Assembly (NCBI GenBank): GCA_017964745.1
Contig: JAGCRJ010000305.1
Span: 1 to 5,195 of the forward strand
From: Lachnospiraceae bacterium
GTDB lineage: Bacteria > Bacillota > Clostridia > Lachnospirales > Lachnospiraceae
Length of the DNA: 5,195 nucleotides
Direction: 5' to 3'
Part shown: positions 1 through 5,195 of the stretch, piece by piece
Position numbering within the stretch: position 1 is the stretch's first letter
Layout of the letters: each line of letters begins with the position of its first letter
Notes under the pieces: generated by a model
The model's database searches: none
Seen by the model: only the letters and a program-made list of their open reading frames with translations
What the model was told of the DNA's origin: nothing
Made by a program: the position numbers and the translations under genes

Positions 1-692
1 ATTTCTTTGAAGTCTTCCTTCGAAACATGTTTATAAATGGGGAAGTCACTGTAGAGCTCGGTGATCATCCTGTAGACTTCATCGAGTATCTTTTCGTAGT
101 CTTCCGGCCTCGGACTTTCGATGCGATATCCCTGCTCGAGGAACGCCTTGTATCTGCCTTCAAACTTTTCGTTTACATATGAATCATCGACAGCCCTGTA
201 TGCATTCGATGTGTAATGCTCCTTGACGGTATATCCGTTTGCAAGGAAAAGGTTATAATAGTATTCCTTGTTGTAGGGCTCTCCGGTGTAGGGTGGTCTG
301 TCGAAATTGTTGATCTTGAGTCTGTACTTATTCCAGAAGGATGCATCAACGGGTCCTTCGATCGTACTGCATTTCATTTCTTTGGCAATCGTCTCCGCAC
401 TTGAGAAAAGAAATGTGGCCGTATCCTTATCGTCGATGCACTCGAAAAATCCGAGATAGCATACGGTGTCATCGGGATATATGGTAAGGGCGAATCTTCC
501 GACCGCTCTGTCTCCGTCATAGATAAGATATGCATCCAGAGTAAAATATTTCGACATCGGATGCTCACCCGTCAGAAACTTCCTGATCGTATCGGGACTT
601 TCCATATTGTCCTGCTTTGTGTAAAGCTTTTTTGCAAGATCAAGAAAGTCTTTGATATATCTTTCTTCTTTTCCTACCTTGATGCATTCCAT
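1..692 (-). CDS. GNAT-family N-acetyltransferase-like protein (C-terminus beyond window)
   Basis: An open frame runs from ATG at 692 to the left window edge: 230 complete codons and no stop, so the protein is truncated by the window, not broken. The N-terminal part reads as an acyl-CoA-dependent GNAT fold: a helix at about residues 9-27, strands near 51-72 (YFTLDAYLIYDGDRAVGRFA) and 76-85, and a helix at about 91-106. A conserved-looking block follows at 111-164, with IEGPVDASFWNKYRL, then FDRPPYTGEPYN, YYYNLF and a Gly-Tyr pair before HYTSN. The GP...S.W..Y + PP...EPYN..YY pattern is one I associate with uncharacterised GNAT proteins of the YghO type. A second, unfinished segment starts at about residue 190. 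The substrate is unknown; small-molecule or amino-acid acylation is possible. The start follows the stop of the dikinase-like gene with no gap and has a GGGAG site 7 bases upstream, so it is the last gene visible in the operon. The family call is fairly secure; the function is not. Confidence 0.75.
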   Translation of the reverse strand, partial: MECIKVGKEERYIKDFLDLAKKLYTKQDNMESPDTIRKFLTGEHPMSKYFTLDAYLIYDGDRAVGRFALTIYPDDTVCYLGFFECIDDKDTATFLFSSAETIAKEMKCSTIEGPVDASFWNKYRLKINNFDRPPYTGEPYNKEYYYNLFLANGYTVKEHYTSNAYRAVDDSYVNEKFEGRYKAFLEQGYRIESPRPEDYEKILDEVYRMITELYSDFPIYKHVSKEDFKE

Positions 693-2963
693 TTATTTTC
701 TCCCAAGGATCTCTATCTTGCCGGTTCCTCCGTCCATCCTGATACGGTCACCGGTCCTTATAGTATCAGTAAGCTTCTCGACTCCGACGATCGAAGGCTT
801 CTTAAGCTCTCTCGATATGATTGCCGTATGCGAAAGGAGGGATCCTTTTTCCGAGATTACTCCCTTTGCGGTTGCCAGAAGAAATACCCATCCCGGATCT
901 GTCATTACGGTCACAAGGATCTTATCCTTAACATCCTTCGCATCGGATATATTCTTAATTACCAGAGCTTCGCCCTCGATGGTTCCGCTCGAACAGGGAA
1001 TTCCGCTCAGAACATTTTCGTTTTCTTCCCTGCGGTATGCGTTGACACTTCCGTGCCTTTTGTCGAACTCCTTTTCTTCGAATATAAGTCTCGAATAAGG
1101 AGGGAGCTGCGCATACAGCTTATAGCTTTCTTTTCTTTCCGAGATGATGCCCTGCATCGATACTGGGTTTTCGGCCATATCGAATGCTTCATCCACGGTC
1201 AGCCAGAAGATATCATCCGCATTGTCTATAAGTCCGCTTCCGGAATAATGCTCACCGAGCGCGGTGAAGATGGATCTTACCATTCCGTAGATACGGCTCC
1301 TGTTAAGTCTCGATCTTTCCCTTCCCGCGATTCCCGCAGCGCATCTCTTTCCGAGGAATGCCGTGATGGGATCTGCTTTTTCCCTGACCGTGCTTTCACC
1401 GTTCAGGTTCCGGTACATTTCCTCGAGGCTCTTAAGATCTTTTCTGTATTCCTCTATCCTTTCGTCAAGAAGATAAGGATGTGAGCGGAAGGTTTTGCTC
1501 TCGAGTTTCAGTTCTTCGAGATTTCTGTCACCGTATACTCTGATATATTCTTTCTTTTTCTCTTCAAGCTCTTCCTGCGAATACTCCTCATATCTGTATG
1601 CAAGTTCGATCAGGGCCTTTATCGGTTTCATGCTCTCGATATTGGTTATGCCGGAAATGTAGCGGTTTATATATGCATCATCCGCATTCTTTTTCCTGAG
1701 CCTGTGCTTTACAAGTCCCGTGTAGACGAAGGAATATGTGTCGTTCAGGAGAGTTACATCCCATACATCGAGAAGCTTTTCCTTTATCTCGTTATACAGT
1801 CCGATCAGTTCACCCGGACTGCTTTCCCCGCTGAAATGTTCATGGAAGTATTCATTGGTCGATGCAAATACTTCCTCAAGCTTTTTCATATGACGGGGAA
1901 CGCTTATGATCTCGTAAAAGGAATTCAGGTAAGTCATGAAGCGGATGTGTGCGGGGATCTCCACACTCTTTTCGTCATACGTTTTGTTCTTCACCCCGAG
2001 CATCTCCTGCCATACGGGGATTATCTTCCTGTTAAAAGGAAGGAATTTAAGAACCGTGTACCAGTTGCTTATCTTGTAATACACCCTTCCGTTTGCATGA
2101 CCGACCATGTTCTTAAATACGTCTTCATGCCTGCTCAGTTCCCTGTCGTTTTTGAGAACCCTGCGACTGACCCCTTTGAACACGCCGCTGTAGACGATAT
2201 CCACAAATGATATCGTAAGAGGAAGCGAAAGACCGGGATAGCTTTCGACTATGTTGCTGTTGTCGAGGATAAGAGGTGAATCGCCCTTGAGTGTGGTGAT
2301 GGGTCTTGCCTGGAGAACGAATGCTTTGCCGTCCTTAAAAGCAAATTCTATATCGATCCTTTCCCCGAGCTTTTCCTCAACCTTTGATGCGATACCGATG
2401 AGCTCTTCTATCTCGGCATTGGAAAGAAGATCTTCTTTTCCTTCGTAATAATATAATCCGTCGGTACGGTTGAAATAATACGTGGTCGTTTCACTGCTGC
2501 CGGATACGACTCCTTCCCCGAGTCCCCTTGATACCGCGATGACACTTTCGTTGAGCAGCCCCTGGGGATTTGCGGTAAACAGAACTCCGGCCTTGTCGGC
2601 ATCAACCATCTCCTGGATGATGACATTCATCTGCAGTTCATCCTGAGAAGTTCCCTCCTGCCGAAGATAATCTTCAACCGTTTCGGACTTTACGGATTCC
2701 ATGCACTTCAGGACTTTATCCGTAACCTCTTCCGGCTTTACGTTGAGATACGTATCAAACTGTCCGGCAAAGCTTTTGTCTTTTCCGTCCTCGAGATTGC
2801 ATGAGCTTCTTACCGCATAGAGACAGTCTTTCTTCTTACAGTAGGCAGATACCTTATCTTCCCAGCCCGGCTTTATATCCTCGGGACGCACGAGCATAAA
2901 TCCGGGAACATTTATCCCCGAACTTTTTAAGAGTGCCAGGTTTTCAGCCTTGCTTCCGTACAT
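693..2963 (-). CDS. PEP synthase/rifampin-phosphotransferase-like dikinase, PEP barrel absent
   Basis: A 756-residue soluble protein, intact from ATG to TAA. Residues 1-225 are a PPDK_N ATP-grasp domain: GSKAENL (2-8) at the nucleotide-binding lysine, AVRSS (50-54), FAGQFDTYL, QEMV (117-120), GVLFTANP, GLGEGVVSG (147-155), DIEFA (204-208) and LQARPIT (217-223). Residues 650-756 are a PEP-utilising mobile (swivel) domain with the probable phosphohistidine His712 in KGSLLSHTAIISREL. A largely helical middle region (about 230-645) includes NGRVYYKISNWY (291-302) and DDIFWLTVDEAF (583-594). The order ATP-grasp, middle, His is that of rifampin phosphotransferase; PEP synthase and PPDK carry a further C-terminal PEP-binding barrel that is missing here. 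By family chemistry it should split ATP to AMP and phosphate and move one phosphate through His712 to an unknown acceptor, plausibly a hydroxyl. It sits one base after the UbiA-like gene. It is not safely a PpsA or a resistance Rph, so no symbol is given. Confidence 0.85.
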   Translation of the reverse strand: MYGSKAENLALLKSSGINVPGFMLVRPEDIKPGWEDKVSAYCKKKDCLYAVRSSCNLEDGKDKSFAGQFDTYLNVKPEEVTDKVLKCMESVKSETVEDYLRQEGTSQDELQMNVIIQEMVDADKAGVLFTANPQGLLNESVIAVSRGLGEGVVSGSSETTTYYFNRTDGLYYYEGKEDLLSNAEIEELIGIASKVEEKLGERIDIEFAFKDGKAFVLQARPITTLKGDSPLILDNSNIVESYPGLSLPLTISFVDIVYSGVFKGVSRRVLKNDRELSRHEDVFKNMVGHANGRVYYKISNWYTVLKFLPFNRKIIPVWQEMLGVKNKTYDEKSVEIPAHIRFMTYLNSFYEIISVPRHMKKLEEVFASTNEYFHEHFSGESSPGELIGLYNEIKEKLLDVWDVTLLNDTYSFVYTGLVKHRLRKKNADDAYINRYISGITNIESMKPIKALIELAYRYEEYSQEELEEKKKEYIRVYGDRNLEELKLESKTFRSHPYLLDERIEEYRKDLKSLEEMYRNLNGESTVREKADPITAFLGKRCAAGIAGRERSRLNRSRIYGMVRSIFTALGEHYSGSGLIDNADDIFWLTVDEAFDMAENPVSMQGIISERKESYKLYAQLPPYSRLIFEEKEFDKRHGSVNAYRREENENVLSGIPCSSGTIEGEALVIKNISDAKDVKDKILVTVMTDPGWVFLLATAKGVISEKGSLLSHTAIISRELKKPSIVGVEKLTDTIRTGDRIRMDGGTGKIEILGRK
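700..704 (-). promoter_or_regulatory. Ribosome binding site of the GNAT gene
   Basis: Minus-strand GGGAG lies 7 bases upstream of ATG at 692, inside the final codons of the dikinase-like gene. The stop TAA (695-693) is followed immediately by the ATG, so re-initiation by terminating ribosomes is also plausible. Confidence 0.6.
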
Positions 2964-2964
2964 C

Positions 2965-3864
2965 TCAGATTCTTCCTACGAGCAGGAACACGACAACCGT
3001 GAGCAGCATGGTCGATTCCTGCAGATAAGTATATCTTTCGACTTTATCAACGATCTTAAACTTATTCGGATCCTTCATATATTTTACGAACTGCACGGTC
3101 ATCCATGTTACAAGGATGACTAGGACCGCGATGGAGATCTTGTTGAGTCTGAACACAAGAATGATGTTTGTGATGATATCGACTATGGTCAGTATCATCA
3201 CAAAACGTGTAGCCTTTTTATATCCGAAGAGCTTTGAATAGGTCGTGTAATCATTCTCATCCTTCGGTGCTTTTATCTTACGGGACACTTCCCAGATCAG
3301 TGCGGGGAAGTAAAGAGTCCAGAGAGTCATTACCGTTGTGATCGTAAAGGGACGAAGTCCGTATTTGATGACGGTGAATGAGATGATATACAGATTTACG
3401 AACATCTGGACGGGATTGTGGGTTACAAGAGCGAGCGGAAGCGAAGGCTGGATCTTGGCTTTCTGGAAGAACCACTTGCTCATGAGATATCCGTACGCAT
3501 AGAGAATGCAGAAAAAGATTATGTTGTTCATAAAGATGATGTTGAGAACAACGGCTATTGCTTCCACAATGGAGCACAGGATTATGACATCCTTCTTGTA
3601 GACGGCACCTCTCGCAAGAGGTCTGTCGGGAAACAGGATCTTGTCGGTCTCGAAATCCTTCAGGTCATCGGCGATCCTTAGCCAGAGAAGAAATGCAAAG
3701 ACGGTATATGCACCCACAAACTCCTGGATGCCGATATCGAATGAAGTGACACCCTCGTTGAGGAGGATGATGAAATGTATCTCAAGGAACACTATCAGTC
3801 CGAGAATAAGTCTCGCTGCAAGCGGGTAACGTTCCTTCAAATAGATATGCAGTCTTTTCAGCAT
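2965..3864 (-). CDS. UbiA-superfamily prenyltransferase-like membrane protein
   Basis: A 299-residue integral membrane protein with about eight or nine hydrophobic segments (roughly 19-36, 50-64, 92-112, 114-130, 153-167, 174-190, 220-240, 244-262, 284-297), the usual size and topology of the UbiA superfamily. The first Mg-diphosphate-binding motif is clear: D66-x3-D70-x3-D74 in RIADDLKDFETD, followed by FPDRPLARGAV (78-88), the RP-(I/L)-x-x-G feature of UbiA enzymes. The second motif, expected after the sixth segment, is not a standard DxxxDxxxD but WEVSRKIKAPKDENDY (191-206), with Glu192, Asp202, Glu203 and Asp205 as possible ligands. Family members join an isoprenoid diphosphate to an acceptor in the membrane, or in one branch a phosphoribosyl group to polyprenyl phosphate. 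Neither substrate can be named here. Nothing nearby indicates quinone or heme O synthesis, and the neighbours are phospholipid genes. It overlaps psd by 7 bases and has its own AAGGAG site. Related proteins are, as I recall, sometimes labelled 'manganese transporter permease', which the aspartate motif does not support. Confidence 0.82.
   Translation of the reverse strand: MLKRLHIYLKERYPLAARLILGLIVFLEIHFIILLNEGVTSFDIGIQEFVGAYTVFAFLLWLRIADDLKDFETDKILFPDRPLARGAVYKKDVIILCSIVEAIAVVLNIIFMNNIIFFCILYAYGYLMSKWFFQKAKIQPSLPLALVTHNPVQMFVNLYIISFTVIKYGLRPFTITTVMTLWTLYFPALIWEVSRKIKAPKDENDYTTYSKLFGYKKATRFVMILTIVDIITNIILVFRLNKISIAVLVILVTWMTVQFVKYMKDPNKFKIVDKVERYTYLQESTMLLTVVVFLLVGRI
2972..2977 (-). promoter_or_regulatory. 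Ribosome binding site of the dikinase-like gene
   Basis: Minus-strand AGGAAG lies 8 bases upstream of ATG at 2963, within the end of the UbiA-like gene. It supports this ATG, which also places the ATP-grasp GSKAENL motif right at the N-terminus, as is normal for short members of the family. Confidence 0.65.
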
Positions 3865-4718
3865 GCCGATCCTACTCCTTCTCCGAATTTTACTTTGGTC
3901 TCGATGTGATCCCTGCTCTGAGTCAGGATATCTTCATCTATCTTTACGGAATCCTTTTCGAATATCTCGATTATCGTGGATCCGCCGGGTTCGAAATATC
4001 CCTTTTCCTCACCCTTAGAAAATTCTTTTATATCGTGGTTTACGATCTTTCCGATGAGCATCGCTCCGACTTCGATATGTATCACTTCCCCGAAATTTTC
4101 GGTTGATAAAAAGCTTACGACGCGGTGGTTTTCTTTGTAGATCTTATGATCCTTCGAAACCGGACTGACCGTATGGAATTTTCCTCTGATGGTTTTCTGC
4201 GAAACGATCTTTCCGTTATCAGGAAAACAATATCTGTGGAAATCATCGACGCATAATCTGTAGACAAGACACAGACCACCGGCATACTTCGGAAGCTCTT
4301 CGTTTCCGGATAAAAGTTCGGGAAGCGAATATGTCCTTCCCTTGACCCCGATACGAAGATCGTCTTCTATATTGTAGACAAGAAGCTTCGAATCTGCGGG
4401 CGATATGAGTCTTTTCGGATCGGAGTCGATCGTCCTTGCTCCGGGTCGGAGCTTTCTTGCAAAGAAATCGTTGAACGAGGTATATTCCCTGTCCTCATAT
4501 TCTTCCATATTTATGTTGTACGAAGAAATGAAACCGGGGATCCTCTTTACACTGCGCTTCCCGGAATTGATGCGTCCGTACAGACGGGAAATGCAGGGAG
4601 AGACGGCAAGGCGCAGGAGCACTCTTCCGAAGAAATTTCCGTACAGGAAATTCAGGGCACCCTGACCGTACTGGGCGATCTCTTCATATTCCTTTGTCCG
4701 TCTGTCATAAATCTTCAT
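3858..4718 (-). CDS. psd: Phosphatidylserine decarboxylase proenzyme
   Basis: Makes phosphatidylethanolamine by decarboxylating phosphatidylserine at the membrane, the second step after PssA. From the ATG at 4718 it is 286 residues. It shows SFNDFFARKLRPGAR (81-95), SPADSKL (106-112) with the conserved Asp109, RLCVDDFHRYCFPDNG (154-169) with His161, KENHRVVSF (195-203), EVGAMLIGKI (216-225), and GGST (245-248) with FEPGG before it. Self-cleavage between Gly246 and Ser247 would give a beta chain of about 246 residues and a pyruvoyl-capped alpha chain of about 40. The GGST site and the KGEEKGYFEPGG run resemble clostridial type II enzymes. An in-frame TTG at 4727 would overlap the pssA stop as TTGA and add three residues; neither start has a good Shine-Dalgarno site. 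I prefer ATG because MKIYDRRTKEYE matches the usual family N-terminus. One oddity is Cys164, where E. coli Psd has His147. The function is confident; the start is not. Confidence 0.93.
   Translation of the reverse strand: MKIYDRRTKEYEEIAQYGQGALNFLYGNFFGRVLLRLAVSPCISRLYGRINSGKRSVKRIPGFISSYNINMEEYEDREYTSFNDFFARKLRPGARTIDSDPKRLISPADSKLLVYNIEDDLRIGVKGRTYSLPELLSGNEELPKYAGGLCLVYRLCVDDFHRYCFPDNGKIVSQKTIRGKFHTVSPVSKDHKIYKENHRVVSFLSTENFGEVIHIEVGAMLIGKIVNHDIKEFSKGEEKGYFEPGGSTIIEIFEKDSVKIDEDILTQSRDHIETKVKFGEGVGSAC
3875..3880 (-). promoter_or_regulatory. Ribosome binding site of the UbiA-like gene
   Basis: Minus-strand AAGGAG lies 10 bases upstream of ATG at 3864, inside the last codons of psd. It fixes the start of the UbiA-like gene and explains how it is translated despite overlapping psd by 7 bases. 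Confidence 0.75.
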
Positions 4719-4727
4719 GGGGATCAA
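4716..4727 (-). other. pssA-psd junction with two candidate psd starts
   Basis: On the minus strand TTG at 4727-4725 overlaps the pssA TGA (4726-4724) as TTGA, and ATG at 4718-4716 lies two codons further in the same frame. The 20 bases before either candidate contain no AGGAGG-like sequence, unlike the three downstream genes. Translation of psd therefore probably depends on ribosomes finishing pssA, which would tie the amounts of the two enzymes together. The coupling is inference from the arrangement. Confidence 0.55.
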
Positions 4728-5195
4728 TGAGCACTAACGAGATAGTAGACAATATACAGTATCGCAAAAAATGAAACGATCGCATATGCTATTCCCTTTG
4801 GCTTTGCTACCTTTACCTTGAGCACTTCAAGGAATGCGACTGCCAGCATGCATACGGGAAGCGAATAATATGTGGGAACATAGTTTTCCGCAAGTGCCGC
4901 GAGCGGATAGAAGATCGGGAAGATCAGTGCGGTATATGTAACGGGGAGTCCCATGTAATGCTTTACGGGTCCCTCGCTGTCGGCGGTGGTCACATTGAAA
5001 TATCCGAGTCTTGCGATTCCCGCAACGGCAAAGAGCAGATATACGACAAGGTGGGCAACGCTTAAATATCCGAGCCTGCAGAATATGATAATGGGGAATA
5101 CAACAAAGCTTATGACATCCGCAAGCGAATCAAGCTCTATTCCGAATGCTTTTTCTTCCTCGGTTCTCTTGATCTTCCTTGCAACGGCTCCGTCA
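4724..5195 (-). CDS. pssA: CDP-diacylglycerol--serine O-phosphatidyltransferase, N-terminus beyond window
   Basis: The frame is open from the right window edge (first full codon at 5194) to TGA at 4726-4724, giving 156 residues; the start lies outside. The visible protein begins exactly at the CDP-alcohol phosphatidyltransferase signature: DGAVAR, 11 residues, G, then ELDSLAD, i.e. DG-x2-AR-x11-G-x3-D-x3-D. These aspartates bind metal and the CDP-diacylglycerol diphosphate and provide the catalytic base. Membrane segments follow at about residues 27-38, 45-60, 86-99, 106-120 and 134-153. FAVAGIARLGYFNV and YMGLPVTYTA match the later conserved parts of Gram-positive phosphatidylserine synthases, separating it from PgsA and phosphatidylinositol synthases. 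The product, phosphatidylserine, is the substrate of the Psd encoded next, and the stop codon lies at the Psd start region. An internal ATG at 4993 is not the start, since the catalytic motif lies upstream of it in the same frame. Confidence 0.9.
   Translation of the reverse strand, partial: DGAVARKIKRTEEEKAFGIELDSLADVISFVVFPIIIFCRLGYLSVAHLVVYLLFAVAGIARLGYFNVTTADSEGPVKHYMGLPVTYTALIFPIFYPLAALAENYVPTYYSLPVCMLAVAFLEVLKVKVAKPKGIAYAIVSFFAILYIVYYLVSAH

Noticed and set aside
561..1484. Plus-strand open frame of 307 codons, antisense to the dikinase-like gene and the GNAT gene start.
   Set aside because: Its translation is low in recognisable motifs and rich in Ser, Phe, Arg and Cys. It lies opposite a gene with clear family motifs along its whole length, so it is a by-product of codon use.
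1704..2210. Plus-strand open frame of 168 codons inside the dikinase-like gene.
   Set aside because: No recognisable domain and no convincing upstream signals, and it lies entirely opposite the conserved coding frame.
693..2963. Annotation as PEP synthase (ppsA) or pyruvate phosphate dikinase (ppdK).
   Set aside because: The C-terminal PEP/pyruvate-binding barrel is absent; the protein ends soon after the phosphohistidine domain.
693..2963. Annotation as the antibiotic-resistance gene rph (rifampin phosphotransferase).
   Set aside because: The domain order agrees, but the middle region is not recognisably the rifampin-binding domain and the neighbours concern membrane lipids, so resistance is not supported.
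2965..3864. Assignment as MenA, UbiA or heme O synthase.
   Set aside because: The second aspartate motif differs and there are no quinone or heme genes in view.
4724..4993. A short separate 89-codon gene starting at ATG 4993.
   Set aside because: The same frame continues without a stop to the window edge and contains the CDP-alcohol phosphatidyltransferase signature, so this ATG is internal to pssA.
1..5195. Terminators, promoters, tRNAs, CRISPR repeats, insertion sequences or attachment sites.
   Set aside because: Genes meet or overlap at every junction, and reading by eye showed no hairpin plus T-run, repeat array, inverted-repeat ends or transposase frame. A weak inverted repeat inside coding sequence could have been missed.

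Overview
The window is a fully coding, leftward-reading (minus strand) stretch of five genes packed with no real intergenic space. It looks like part of one operon from a Gram-positive clostridial bacterium. A member of the Lachnospiraceae (Butyrivibrio-like) is my best guess. The reasons are the form of the phosphatidylserine synthase and decarboxylase motifs, which match my recollection of clostridial proteins, purine-rich Shine-Dalgarno sites, and moderate GC. The taxonomic call is inference, because there is no rRNA or marker gene here.

In order of transcription (right to left) the genes are: (1) 5195-4724, the C-terminal part of a CDP-diacylglycerol--serine phosphatidyltransferase (PssA), cut by the window edge just at its catalytic motif; (2) 4718-3858 (or from a TTG at 4727), a pyruvoyl-type phosphatidylserine decarboxylase (Psd); (3) 3864-2965, a UbiA-superfamily membrane prenyltransferase-like protein; (4) 2963-693, a 756-residue dikinase-like phosphotransferase with an ATP-grasp domain at the N-terminus and a phosphohistidine swivel domain at the extreme C-terminus, without the PEP/pyruvate barrel of PEP synthase; (5) 692-1, the N-terminal 230 residues of a GNAT-type acyltransferase-like protein, cut by the left edge. 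Junctions are a 4-base overlap or a short gap, a 7-base overlap, a 1-base gap and a 0-base gap, so translational coupling is likely throughout. No promoter, terminator, RNA gene, repeat, mobile element or CRISPR array was seen.

Genes 1 and 2 together make phosphatidylethanolamine: CDP-diacylglycerol + serine gives phosphatidylserine, which is decarboxylated to PE. Genes 3 to 5 are not part of that pathway. A UbiA-type integral membrane transferase, an ATP-dependent phosphohistidine phosphotransferase and a GNAT protein, co-transcribed with PE synthesis, suggest a lipid or isoprenoid modification pathway that I cannot match to a described system. This is the most interesting aspect of the window, and it is a hypothesis from gene context and domain content only.
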